This document shows positions 1 to 11,003 of a DNA stretch of 64,000 nt, one piece after another. The stretch comes from Hymenoscyphus infarciens (lineage: Eukaryota; Ascomycota; Leotiomycetes; Helotiales; Helotiaceae): assembly GCA_001414345.1 (NCBI GenBank), contig LLCB01000004.1:124001-188000 (forward strand), read 5' to 3'. How positions within the stretch are numbered: the stretch's first letter is position 1; every line of letters begins with the position of its first letter. The notes beneath the pieces were generated by a model. The model searched no databases and was not told the origin of the DNA. It worked only from the letters and a program-made list of their open reading frames with translations. Both the position numbers and the translations under genes were made by a program.

Positions 1-663
1 TAATTAAAATTAGAATATAATAAAGCGTTGTTGTTTTATTATATATTTTTAAAAACAACGTATTTTAGTGTAAACTAAAAGTGGTCGTATTACTGGTTTT
101 ATCGTATTACCCTCCCTCACCTAATACGCGAAGCGGATTAGGTGAGAGGTGGACCGAGCGATTACTAACACACTTCCAGCGCTTCGGGTTGAGCCTTGCC
201 ACATGTAAGTATTGGTTTCGGATGTTGCATTTCCTATCGACTTGGCAAAACGAAGATTGAAGATTCGCAAGACCATCAACAAGCTTGCGGAAGGCTGTGG
301 TTTTTAGTATTTGTTTCTGAAAGTCATCCCATACGACTATCTTTGTTTCTCGGGAGGCTCAGATTCTAAGATGACAGTGCTATGTCTTGTGGCTAAGCTT
401 GATGCGTTGGCAGTTATAATTCTATTTCAAACTTCAGGGACTTATTAGTCTGATTCGTCATCTTCTAATGGGAACATTGAAACCCGTATGAGAAAGCGAT
501 TATCACACTGACTCGCACAATAATTGTTCCATCAATCACCAACCCTCGCCCAAACTTTCTCCAAATGCCTTGACACCCTTTTCAGAAACCAAACACATCC
601 CACAATATCTAATTCTCTTTCTATCCTTTTATCGCGACTCAGTACAATATCCATATCTTCAAA
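1..663. other. Left-edge non-coding stretch, AT-rich at the start
   Basis: The first ~120 bases are AT-rich and contain a short inverted run (a GTTGTT stretch answered by AAACAAC near 25-60). The rest has ordinary composition. I see no gene here. Short open frames at 524-742 and on the minus strand lack any recognisable domain. Part of this stretch is probably the promoter of the decayed gene that starts at 664. Confidence 0.4.
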
Positions 664-1200
664 ATGCATTCCCTTTCCATCCTTACTACCGTTGTGGTTT
701 TCACTGCCATCCCTATGGATCACAAGTCCACACGAGGGATGATCTCAACGAACTTACAACTGCAAGTCTAAGAGATGGCAGTAGCAGCGTTCTCCTTCGA
801 GCTGACTTCGATCCTAACGATCCCAACAAGGCTTTAAAAAACCCCGAAGAGCAGCTCGCCGGCATGACTGGTAGCCAACCCAGAAGGAAGAGAACGCCAC
901 CAGAAATCGCTAGAAAAACGGGAGAAAGAGATCAATATCGTGGGAGTGTAGAGTGTAGCCCCAGATTGTAAAAGAAACCTGTGCGTTGTTTCACCCTGCA
1001 GTACTGCCGAAAAAAAAGATAGGAAAGTTGATATGTGTTTGACTGATGATGGGGTTGAAGAGTAGAGCAAGTTGTTGGATGGAAATACAGCGAGGTCTGT
1101 CTATTCGGACGTCGATCCGTGGGAACAGAATTCAAAGGAGGAGGTGATTCTCGGGCTGAGGAAGCCTTGGTGGAATATGGAAACAATTAAACTCCTCTCA
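664..1200 (+). pseudogene. Decayed small cysteine-containing secreted protein gene
   Basis: An ATG at 664 opens a hydrophobic leader (starts MHSLSILTTVVVFTA) that looks like a signal peptide. The frame stops soon after, but the neighbouring frame from about 709 continues as hydrophilic protein (contains HTRDDLNELTTASL) and runs on without a Met. Near 880-950 the sense again moves to a third frame, where cysteines cluster (CKRNLC, then SPC, then MC) at about 960-1060. That frame meets a TAG at 1063-1065 and continues open to about 1200, where a GGTAAT could be a donor. Two frame changes and at least one stop suggest a broken gene, not a working one. An alternative is a multi-intron gene whose splice sites I do not recognise. 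No family is recognised. It lies beside an inverted-repeat element and AT-rich DNA, a setting common for fast-evolving secreted-protein genes. Confidence 0.4.
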
Positions 1201-1391
1201 GGTAATTCTTCCTACATGTTTGTTTTTCGCGTCCGAACGGTACTAACGACCTTATTCCACTCTTTATTTGTTGCTTATTGCTAAGGGTACTTGTAAGCAA
1301 AACGATAGGTAGGTTTTAGAAATCTCAAAAGCCTAACGGGCTTAATTCATTCCTTTTTCTCAGTGTCTAGCTTCTCCTCTCTAATACTATA

Positions 1392-1969
1392 AGAGAGCGT
1401 GACTTTGCTCTAGACACACTTAGTATAAAACTAGTATTTATCTACTACTACGCTAGGTATTAAGGAATAATATTATATAAATGAAATTTTTATTAAGTAT
1501 ATATAACTTTTATAAATATTTTTAGTATACTATAGCCTTTTATTTACACTTAATAACATTCTTAAGTTTTACTATTAGCCTAGCTATAAACCGTCTATAA
1601 TTAGTAATATTAAAAGATTTCTAACTCTTATAAAATAGCTTTTATATCCGGACTTCTATTAGAAACGTAAGAGAACTTTAGAATCTTATTCTTTATCTAT
1701 CTCTAGACCTTTTCTATAAGATTTAGCTTAGAGAAGCTTAGTAGCTATATAAAACCGTATACCTTTTATCTAAGCTTTAATAGCTAAGAAAATCTCTTAT
1801 AAGCTCTTCTAAGAACTTAAAACAAGGATATATATTTAGATTGTTTGATAGAAGAAAGAGATAGGGTTTATAAAGATATTATATTATATATGTACTAGTA
1901 TAGTAGCGCTAGCGTTATACCTAGATTAGTACTCTGCTAAGGTGTGTCTAGAGCAAAGTCACGCTCTCT
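1392..1969. mobile_element. Non-autonomous TA-flanked inverted-repeat element (MITE-like, Tc1/mariner/pogo style)
   Basis: Positions 1392-1419 (begins AGAGAGCGTGACTTTGCTC) are repeated as an exact reverse complement at 1942-1969: a 28-bp terminal inverted repeat with no mismatch. Each outer end abuts TA (1390-1391 and 1970-1971), the target-site duplication typical of Tc1/mariner and Fot1/pogo elements. The 578-bp element has no coding frame and its interior is AT-rich with few CA/TG dinucleotides, as in RIP-mutated DNA. An autonomous element would be about 1.3-2 kb, so this is a deletion derivative or MITE. Superfamily assignment rests only on the TA and end structure. Confidence 0.8.
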
Positions 1970-1971
1970 TA

Positions 1972-2580
1972 CCTTTTTTTATACTTAAACTGGGTATATA
2001 ATCAACTAAAGTACTCTGAGCTACTTTATGGATAGTGGTTCGTGATCTAGAGCCTTCACGGCTTTATATTATTACGGATTTAGAAAGTGTTTCGCTTATC
2101 ACTATTGATATTTGACGAAAATCTTTAATTAGACACCTAGCGACTAATAGATTAATTAGTAAGAAGACATAGTAAAATTCAAAATAGATTTCAAGATCTT
2201 TTATAAACAGTATTTGTGAGGGTGGAACTATATGATCTATTCCCGTCGCAGCCCAGGGTGCCCCAAGTGATATCACGTGAACAATGCAAATTAAAGTTGT
2301 AGAGAGCAATATATAATCAGGTAAGAGGCAACAGCTAATCCATACAGCAATTCTCCAAGCTCTTGAACATTACGATGGTTCTGTGTGGGAAATGGAGATA
2401 TGGCTCTCAATGTCAGGTGATAATAAGAATGCGGTCATTTATCGCCCGAAGAGCAAGGCAGGTTTCAAGTAGTCGGATGCCTCCAGGACGGATAGTTGCA
2501 TTTTTCAATATTCATTAAATTATCTCGCAATCCATCCCAGTCTATATGCTTTTCAATAACACGTAAAAAATCGCTACATT
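1972..2580. other. Non-coding stretch between the MITE and the CDF gene
   Basis: No gene recognised. The minus-strand open frame at 2064-2309 has no known domain. The part next to 2580 is probably the 3' untranslated region of the CDF transporter gene. Confidence 0.4.
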
Positions 2581-4557
2581 TCATGCCTGCGACCGAGCAT
2601 CCACCTCTCTTTCAGATACCTTTCCCTTGAACGTCAACTTGTCCTTTACCCTCCGCATCAACGGCTCCTTCGCCTCGGAAATATCGTATGTTGGTTTATG
2701 CTCTTCGCCAATACTGTGTGTGCCATCGTAATCGACATGGACAAATGCCCGCTCGACATCAGCAAGACCTATTTCTTCGTTAGACTCGCTCGATACATCG
2801 AAACAATCGAATCATACCTTCAAGTTTTCTTTGGAGTCCTTCAGCAACATCGTGTGTTACTTCTAGTCTTTGGTCTCGGGCCATAACAATGTCGACCTCA
2901 ACATAATATTTGTCGCCAGCATGATACGCTCTCGCCTGTTCATCGCAAAGTTAGCCTTTTCCACCTCTTTTCCCGATCTTTTGGATAACACTTACGGTAT
3001 CAATCTTCAACACTCGTGTATCATGAGTAATCGACATGTACACCAGCTTGTTCAAAAAATCTTGCGGCGCACTCTTCCCAACCAAGTACCACATGTGCTC
3101 AAAGGCCGTGCTGGCCCAGCTGAAGAGAATAAGAAGTGCGATACAAATAGCACCTGTTGGATCCAAAAACCAGACCTTCTTGTAACGAGTTCCGACGATG
3201 GACATGACAAGACCAAATGCATTTACTGCTATGTCATTTCGGTGGTCGAGCATGAAGATGTGAGCAACCGGGTAGCGTCGAAGTAAGAAGCAGTATAAGA
3301 ACATGCATCCTTTGGAGAAGACTGAGGAGCTATTAGATGATATTTAAGTGACAGGTATGCTTTCCCAGCAGTTGCTCGACCCGATCGACCGATTGATTGA
3401 GAGATACTTACTTGCAATACCAACAAAGACCAGAGGGATGGTTTTGAGTGCATCTGAGTCACTGGGACCATCCGATAAGGATCTTGCAGACTCAATCTGT
3501 AATCAGTCAGCGAGACAGTTCAGTACATCTTCAGAAGGCAACTTGCAATGAGCTCCGAAGCAACAGTCGTCATCAGTGCACAGAAGAGGATGATTCCCAC
3601 AGTCTCGATACGTTTTCTACCCTGTGTGAGTCGTTAGAATTGGACGTCTAGCTGCTAACTTAGTATACTTACGACAGGGAACTTTATGTTTGGCTTCGCC
3701 GCCATCCGAGATGTTATGAGCATAACTGTCGAGGAAACAAGATCCATCTGAAGTTAGGCCAGTCAGCAAACAATCTCAAGCGTTACAAGTACCGGCCAAG
3801 ATCGGAGCCGAAGTTTCCATCTGATATACGAGAGATCATCAATTTTTTTTGGACTTACAAATGCATCGGCAGCAGTCCCGAATAATGACAACGATCCTGT
3901 CGTAACGGCAGCATACATCTGGATGATGAACAGAAAGAAGTTCACCGTGAAACTTCCTCGAATGGCGAATTTTACTTTCCCGCCATTTTTTAAGTTGTCC
4001 TCAATTTCCAGGGCCTCCTCGTCATTGCTACCAAGATAGCCGTCGATAAGAGCATTTTGTCTGTTGTAATACTTCTTTATCTTCTTTATCTTCTTGGTCT
4101 TGCCATGAGGATAAGTGGTTTTGATTGACTTGGATGTGATGTCGACCGATGGGCGTTTTTGATTAGCGAACGAGAAGGGATCGCTGGGTATTTCGTTATG
4201 GGCCGAGGAGTCTTCCAGGAACGATGAGCGTGTATTGTTGCTTTGTTTCTGGTAAATTACGGAAGGGTCCACTTGGCGGATGTTATTGTTTTGTCCTGGG
4301 TTGTTGAGAGAGAAGTCTTCCAAGGATTGAATGTCGTTACCATTTGCTGAGTTGTTGATGGAAGGGTCCTCTAGAAAGGATGGCCGGTCATTGTTGCCAG
4401 CTGATTGATCGATCGAATGGCTATTGCTTGCGTGGCTTGTATTCCATGGTGTTGCCAATATTGGAACGGCATCTGGAAGGCGTGTTTCAGTTGAGGATCT
4501 CTTGTCAATCGAATTCAGCGAAGTTATCGTCTCGGCAGCCTTGGTGTTTGAATCCAT
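2581..4557 (-). CDS. Cation diffusion facilitator (CDF) transporter, Mn-type motif
   Basis: Seven exons by splice phase: 4557-3859, 3747-3673, 3621-3547, 3496-3412, 3321-2996, 2935-2818 and 2768-2581, giving about 521 residues. The first ~200 residues are Ser/Asn-rich and hydrophilic, followed by a Lys-rich patch (KTKKIKKIKKYYN) and a membrane domain. Helix 2 carries DAFMD and the later helix DHRND. Two DxxxD motifs are typical of CDF proteins that move manganese or iron; zinc members usually have HxxxD. The C-terminal part (ARAYHAGDKYYVEVDIVM, then DVERAFVHVDYD) is the cytosolic metal-binding dimerisation domain. It probably exports a divalent metal from the cytosol into an organelle or out of the cell. 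The fourth exon follows a 50-nt intron at 3546-3497 that begins with GC, not GT. The start at 4557 (MDSNTKAAE) was chosen over 4710 because the upstream extension lacks typical N-terminal sequence. It diverges from the iron permease gene at 7001. Confidence 0.9.
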
Positions 4558-7000
4558 ATTGTATTTCGGATCCTTATCGGATGGGAGGGTGTATCGATCC
4601 GGAGAATGAATCACAAAGAGGTACAAAGTAGAAACACAATCCGTGGTTTTTTGTGTTTGGAATTGGGGGAAATTGGGAGAATGGAAATTAGAAATCCGAG
4701 AGAATATCAAGTCAATTTAGGTATGTCTTTGCGCCGAAAATAGTTGCCACAATGGCAATAGAAGGCTGTGAATGGACAAATACCCAGCCACGCTACTGCA
4801 AGAATCCTGGATTCACCCGCAATAGCGGTGTGCAACGCGTGTAATATGCAAGGCAGGAATAGCCCGAAGAGGAGGATCTATACTTCCATGTCACTTTTCT
4901 GCTGGGAAAAGCATCTTCCCAAACTTGATGGTTTCAGAGATGTAGCACATAGGGCTAGGACCATTCCCCCCCACAGTACAGTAGATCTTCCTGACAGCTT
5001 CGGCAGACACCTTAAAGCCGATGCCCAAAGCATGTCGGATAGACCCACTTAAAAGGACGAGCACCCGTGATCTTCGACATGGAAAGCGACGGCGGAGAAT
5101 AATGATACTAGTAAGTAGCAAGGGTAGACGATATGGAAGTAAGTGATTGGGTGCCACTTTGGGGGTTTCATGCAGCGTGTTTCTTCTCTGGGTCTTCTGG
5201 CGTGGAACTCTTATGAGTGGCTCTGGAGCTTGACAAATACAGTACTACAGTACGTACGCACTGTCATGATCCACGAGCCTAGTGGCTTGCTGCCGCATCA
5301 GGGCAAAGGAGCGACGGGAGGACTGGAGGCTACGACTGGTAGTGCACTGACAGAAATTATCTTGGCTTCATTGGAATTCTTTTCTTTTGGAATGATTGTT
5401 TGTAGCCAGTTTCGAGAGATTTTGTACCTTCCTTCAATGCTTGCTTTTTCAAGTTCTTTTCAAAGCAAATTTTCATTCGGGCGGGATCTGCGTAAGCGAA
5501 AGGAAGCTTTCAAGTGCCGAATATGCAACTGACAGGCACCCCCGAGGAAAATCCCATCGCATTTACACAAACAATGCCACCGTCGATCCTATGAACATTT
5601 GGCCAAAGAAGGTTACGAACTTGGGTAACACTGGTACTTACTCCGCTAGTGTCGTTTCTGATTATTTTTAATCTACCGACATGCTTAAAATGCCAAGATA
5701 TCCCCAGACTTCACCTGTTTGGAGGGGGTTCGCTAAATGAATCTCGCCAGTTACAGCCTCATCATTGGCTAGCCAAGCCTTTCAAGCTATGACTATAATC
5801 TTACTTCATACCATATGCGTCGTTCAACGTCAGTCCAGGGCTGCGCGTTTAACCGCCAACAACAATTCGCTGCGACCGACTTTCCTTTTTGTGGTAACGT
5901 CTGATCTGTATATGCCAAGAAGTCTCGATAATTTGGGTTGGACTGACGTGTGGTCATTGATGCGAATTTGCATCAAGTAAACATTTCCCCTGTGAAGCTC
6001 TAGTCTAAACTATCAAGCATTCCTTTAGCTAGAGAGACTTAAGGAATGGTCACGAAGTTTTCCTAGCACTGACTCGGAATTGCTAACAACAACACCAGAA
6101 ACATCACAAATCTCCCCGTGATACTTGTTTGCAATATATCTTGGCAACAGAAAGACTGGTCTCTAACTGTTACTAGAATGTTGCTACTTGTGCTGAGGGC
6201 TCACTCCAGAATTCGGCACGTGTACTGGTTCATGTAGAGGGCACTGGTAGCGTGAATCGACGTTCTCTAATGTCAGCTCCTGGGAATGCTGATACCGTCT
6301 TGCGGCTTCACACACCATCGCGTGGCTCGTGTCTGGAGGTGGCGTATCAGCCCAGCTCCAACACCCCATGGCTTTGACCATATTGCTTGTTTTACCTCTA
6401 TTTCGGCCCTTTGGCAAGAATAACAGAACCCTAGTGGGCCAGGGCCATCAGAGGCTCTTTCAACCAAACCATCTGAGGCGTCAGGTCAAAGGATCGAAGG
6501 ATTAACCATATAGCCATTCCATCGCATGAATAGACTTTAGGGGTGGATTGGCTGGACAAACGTCACCAAATCCTTTCTGAAGCTCAGATATCCCTTGGCG
6601 ATTGAAATTTGGAACACAGCATCGGGTTTCTTGACGCCAGAAAGAAGGCTGTCGTCTCTACTATCCTTTCCTAACGCGGCTGTTGTTTCCTCATTTGCGT
6701 TTTTCTCAACTGGCCACAGGTTTCCTTCTTGCGGATGACGAAAAGAGGTCTCATAACTCTCAAACACGCCTACGATTGCCGCCGAGGATTTACTCCATCC
6801 CAGTTCATACCAAGATATCTATATGAGTGACACTTGTCCCATAGCTAACTTCTACCCCGTTACTCTTTACTACAACTATTTATTCTTAGCCCTTTTCTTG
6901 TCATTTTTTCTTGGCCTGGGATCTACTGTACTTCTTTTTTTGGCTCTGGACATCTCCATCAATGTTGATTACGGCTGATTACTTTTAATATACTTTCAAA
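4558..7000. other. 2.4-kb divergent intergenic region between two metal-transporter genes
   Basis: No gene recognised on either strand. Open frames at 5143-5532, 5396-5671, 6184-6467 and 6537-6767 are short, lack domains and show no consistent coding pattern. The stretch must hold the promoters of both the CDF gene (ending at 4558) and the iron permease (7001). I searched by eye for the fungal iron-regulator site (ATCWGATAA) and found no clear copy. Confidence 0.5.
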
Positions 7001-8617
7001 ATGGCGTCAGGATGGCAGAAGTTCAAGCTCTCTATATTCCCGGCTGTTGGGCCAATATATGCAGCAGCAAAAACTCAAAAAGTCAACCCATCAACATCAT
7101 CATCGAAGGACCGCGCTGGACGGGGTCCTTCACCGCCACCGCCAGCATACTTGCACGATGAGAAATCGCCACAGGTAACCGTCAAGGATTCGGACGCCCC
7201 TTCTAGATTCAGTACCTACACCATTGATACCACGATCTCGCTAGAAGAGGAGCTCTCCACGGCAAAGAAACCAAATACCTTTGATAAGATCACTAGGGCA
7301 GCAGGTTCTAGCTCCGTCTTCTTCGTCATGATGGGCATAATTGGTCTTTGGGTTGTCCTTGGTCTCGTCTACGGACTGAACGATACCTGGCAAATCATCA
7401 TGCAAAACGCCTCTTCCATTCAGGTCTACATCACCGATATCCTCCTCATTCGACAACAGCAAAACGGAGCACGAGCCTTGATGACCACCCTTGCCGAAGT
7501 CCAGTCTCGAAATCAGACTTGCGAGCGTCTACTTCGGCAAATCCCAGACTGTCAATGGATGGAGACGCATAAGGAGGATCCCAAGGAACTCACACTCAAC
7601 GGTCGTACAATCGACGACGAGATCCAGGAAACCCTCTACATGGTCCAGGGTCGTCCAACTCGCTTCCAATATGCGTGGCAAAGGACCTGTCACGTCATGG
7701 CAAGCACTCTGGGTTCCTTGTACGCATATGTCTTCTACTGGGCTGGTGTCTTGGTGTGGGTTGGCATCGGCAAAATTTACGATTTCTCGGATACCTGGCA
7801 ATTGTATATCAACACGGCCGTCGCGGTGGCTCTTACTTTCACCTCTGTCTTCCTTCAAAACATCCAGCAACAACAAGAAGACAGATTGGAGAAGTGCCTA
7901 CACTACGCTTTGAAGATCGATGCCGAAGTTGAACACCGTCTTCGCGAACTCACCGAGGACCAAAAGCCAAACCCAATCTTCGAGATTGCACCCCGCAACC
8001 GTGGCAGGACTGAACGCCAAATCGATTACTTCGCCGACATCATGGGCTCCGGGATTGGTGTTGGGCTTTCACTCGTCGTCTTCATCGTCTGGCTTTCCAT
8101 CGGTCACATGCTCGAGTTTGGTGACGATTGGTTCTTGATCATCGGTACCTTTACTGGTCTCGTCGGCTTCATCGACGGTTTCGTGCTCAGAAATCTCTAC
8201 TGCCGTGAAGAAGAGGATGTCAACAAGCAATTCGTCTCAATCAGACAGATTGACCAGAATCTTCTTTACCTTCTCAATGTTCCCACCACCACTGTCGTTC
8301 ACGAGAAGCGATCCCTCGCTGCGCGTATCAGTATCGCCACTGGTAACTGGCTCGGTCATCGTATGGCAACTGTCGTTAGTGTTGCATTTGTTGGTCTCCT
8401 TATTGCGATTGCTTCTGCGATGAAGTGGTCTACAACTGGTCAATTGCTCTGCAACACACCTACCATGATCATCGAGGGCTTCGTTTTGTTGGTGCTTATC
8501 CAGGCACACAATATCAGTAACGAAGAGAGAGGAATGGAGTTTAACGGTGTCTTGAAGAGAAGACTGATGCTCAACAGCTACGTTCATTCATTGAATGAGA
8601 AGGATCTCAAGTTTTAA
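7001..8617 (+). CDS. FET4: Low-affinity iron (Fe2+/divalent metal) permease, Fet4 family
   Basis: This single exon encodes 538 residues. A polar N-terminus with a proline-rich patch (residues ~40-60) precedes a set of hydrophobic helices in three paired repeats: around residues 105-150 (VFFVMMGIIGLWVVLGLVYG, then ITDILLIRQQQ), 235-290 (LYAYVFYWAGVLVWVGIG) and 345-400, with a further pair at 445-515. The pattern of a helix, a short NDTWQ or DDWFL type loop, then a helix ending in an acidic/Gln-rich segment is characteristic of the low-affinity iron permease family. Known members take up ferrous iron, and also copper or zinc, at the plasma membrane without a multicopper oxidase. The length matches yeast Fet4 (~550). 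It is transcribed away from the CDF metal transporter gene, so the two could share regulatory sequence. No intron or lesion is seen. Confidence 0.88.
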   Translation: MASGWQKFKLSIFPAVGPIYAAAKTQKVNPSTSSSKDRAGRGPSPPPPAYLHDEKSPQVTVKDSDAPSRFSTYTIDTTISLEEELSTAKKPNTFDKITRAAGSSSVFFVMMGIIGLWVVLGLVYGLNDTWQIIMQNASSIQVYITDILLIRQQQNGARALMTTLAEVQSRNQTCERLLRQIPDCQWMETHKEDPKELTLNGRTIDDEIQETLYMVQGRPTRFQYAWQRTCHVMASTLGSLYAYVFYWAGVLVWVGIGKIYDFSDTWQLYINTAVAVALTFTSVFLQNIQQQQEDRLEKCLHYALKIDAEVEHRLRELTEDQKPNPIFEIAPRNRGRTERQIDYFADIMGSGIGVGLSLVVFIVWLSIGHMLEFGDDWFLIIGTFTGLVGFIDGFVLRNLYCREEEDVNKQFVSIRQIDQNLLYLLNVPTTTVVHEKRSLAARISIATGNWLGHRMATVVSVAFVGLLIAIASAMKWSTTGQLLCNTPTMIIEGFVLLVLIQAHNISNEERGMEFNGVLKRRLMLNSYVHSLNEKDLKF

Positions 8618-9543
8618 GACTTGCCTTAATATTATTTTGCATTTGGTCTTGTTCATTTAGCGTTTCCTTGTCATGTTCGATACACCTTCTTTAAAGAGTC
8701 TACAATACTGTACATCGCCCTTAGAGTTTTCGTTTTCTGCATATCTGCATTCATCTTACACATCTCCTTGTACAATATATACCTCGAATTGGGAACTGAG
8801 TAGCGCGTGGCACATGGCGGGATTGGAAAATGGGGTTCGGGAGTTACACAGAACCAGGGAAGACCGGATGGCTAGCATTATATCGCAGAAGGATAAAAAT
8901 AATACAAAAAAAGAAAAAAAAATCAACCACTCTCGTTATTTTTATGTACCCATTTGCTGTGATGAACCTCTGGGTCAAAAGCGCAATTAAAGTATAGCAA
9001 GAGGTTCAAGTTCAGCAAAGGTTTCCTGTTTCATGAAAATAAAATCTGGTTTGCTTTATTCACCAAGTACAAATGTCACCATTTTTTTCTAGTCGTACCC
9101 TTTTGCTACAAGTTAATCTCTTAAAGTATTCTAACCGTAGTAGAATAATCAAATCCAATAACTACTTGTCACATAAGAGCCTGTACTTTATACTCTTAAG
9201 ACATTCCGAAAATCATCTAACTAACTTAATTAACCCAAATACCCGGGATACAAAGTAAAAGTTGAACTTACTACAGTCACTGCTCAAGTAATAACACGAA
9301 GGGCCAATACCACAACTGGTGAATAAATCGTACCAAATCACAGACGCGGTTGGATTTTGGCTCCAAGTCCTGGCAAGCAACCCAAAAAGAATCGTTCGCT
9401 CACTGCAAAAGAATTCAATTGATGAGTTGGCTAACAGGTGATGACAGCAGTATGAATCGTATCAAGTATACGAGTATCCAAGAGCTCGTGAGAATGGCGC
9501 GTTATTGTTTTGGTTTCCCCTGCTTTAACACCAGCAAAAATCC
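8618..9543. other. Intergenic region, no gene recognised
   Basis: This holds the 3' end of the iron permease transcript and the 3' flank of the minus-strand remnant at 9544. The composition becomes AT-rich from about 8900. Open frames of 60-105 codons have no recognisable content. Confidence 0.4.
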
Positions 9544-10843
9544 TTAGGCCACCTCCCTTTTTTTGTTGTCGGCGTCATTCTCTTTATCGTCATCTTCACT
9601 TTTTCTTCCGTGCAGGATTTTCCAAAGTCTAGGAGAACAAGTTGTGTTGTTCAAGAGACTTTCGTTGTAACGTTTTGTAGGTGGGGTGGTCTTTGCAGGC
9701 GGAGCTGGTGGTACCTGTGATGATTTTGCAATGGTGAACAAGCTTCGGTCAGAGGACGCTGTTGAAGCGAAGTTCGTATCTATGGGAAAGCGTGTCTTTT
9801 CCATAAGGATTGGGCTATCAAGGTGGGCAGGCTTTCGATTGCAGTTGGCAGGTTCTTCGAAATCCATCTCATCTACATGATATGAGCTTGAACCCGATCC
9901 TCCAACGTGCTTGGAAGTTCCTCCACAGATTGCCATGACCGTCTCTCTTGATTCTGAAATGCCACCATTTACGACCTTCGCGAGTTTTCGGCTGGCTCTT
10001 TCTGTGGAGAAGTCCTCGTTTAGTTGCTCGTAATCGATACCTGTGTAGTCCTTCAGGTTTCTAGGTGGAAATTAGTAAGACTACTACTCATCGGTCAGTC
10101 CCCAAACGCACCTTTTCATAATAACTGTAGCTGTACTTCCGCTCGTACTGTGTCGTCTCGCTCGTTTCCTTGTCATGAATTGCTCGGCAAAAAATTGGTG
10201 TTGTCTCCGTTGGTTTTGTTGTACGGTAAAGTTTCCCCCGTTCAGGTCACCAAAACTACTCCTTCTTTGCTGACCTGCCGGATCAGACATGGTCCTAGGC
10301 GCCCCAGGAAATATCATGCTTCGCTCCCCGTTGCGGCCGAGATTGTCAAAGCCAAGACCAGGTTTGCGCTGATAGTAAGTCGCGGCATGATCTATGGTAT
10401 GGGGCGTCCAAGTGTCCGTCAATCGATGGCAAATTTCGTAAGCTTCGAGGAGTTGCGGATCCTTTTCGAATTCTTTCCAGAAATCATCGCATCGAGCGAA
10501 GAAAGGATTGAATAAATCAGACCACCTAAACTTGGTTAGCAAACGTAAGGAGTTTGGTTGGGTACAAGAAAACACGCACTTGTCTTGTTCTCGAGGGCAG
10601 CGTTTGGGTTCCGAGCCTCGCATTAGTTTGTATGCTCAACGAGAGTCTTTCCAAAAATTCTAGAGCTTGTTTTCCATGCTTGAATAATGGATAAGGCAAG
10701 ATGTTGCAGATATACAAAGAAAAGGCGTCCGGGAGACCCGAAAAACGGATTGGGTAAGCCTGTAGCGCCTTGTCAAAATGGGAAAGAGCGATCATGACCT
10801 TCGTTTCCAAATAACAAATTTGGGAATGAGGTAGTAGCGACAC
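9544..10843 (-). pseudogene. Fungal protein of unknown function, frame-broken
   Basis: Three minus-strand segments join well by phase. Segment 10623-10580 splices to 10525-10112 (starts WSDLFNPFFARCDDFW), which splices over a 51-nt intron (10111-10061) to 10060-9544, ending in an acidic, Lys-rich tail (EDDDKENDADNKK). Upstream, 10843-10624 encodes matching sequence (HFDKALQAYPIRFSGLPDAF, then LPYPLFKHGKQALEFLERL) but in another frame, with a one-base shift near 10625. Further upstream, 10860-11000 gives plausible protein only in pieces from all three frames (for example ELNDYVQLKQEMDRT and HEALDDIP). No ATG opens the whole. I do not recognise the family. The C-terminal half seems intact and may still be expressed; the front appears broken. 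It lies downstream of, and on the same strand as, the Rho and HeLo-like remnants. Confidence 0.5.
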
Positions 10844-11003
10844 ACTTAACGTGGTATATCGTCAAGTGCTTCATGGGTGTGGGAACTCAAAGATGGTCTT
10901 CCGCCGCTCGAGTATTTGTAGCATTGAAGTCTCAGCCCATGGTTCTATCCATTTCTTGCTTTAATTGCACGTAATCATTCAATTCCACTACAAGGCCAAT
11001 TTT

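Noticed and set aside
5143..5671. Overlapping open frames of 91-129 codons in the CDF/FET4 intergenic region
   Set aside because: No domain, no signal peptide, no consistent codon pattern and no splice partner found.
6184..6767. Three short minus-strand frames upstream of FET4
   Set aside because: No recognisable protein features; they overlap each other in different frames and lie in the promoter region.
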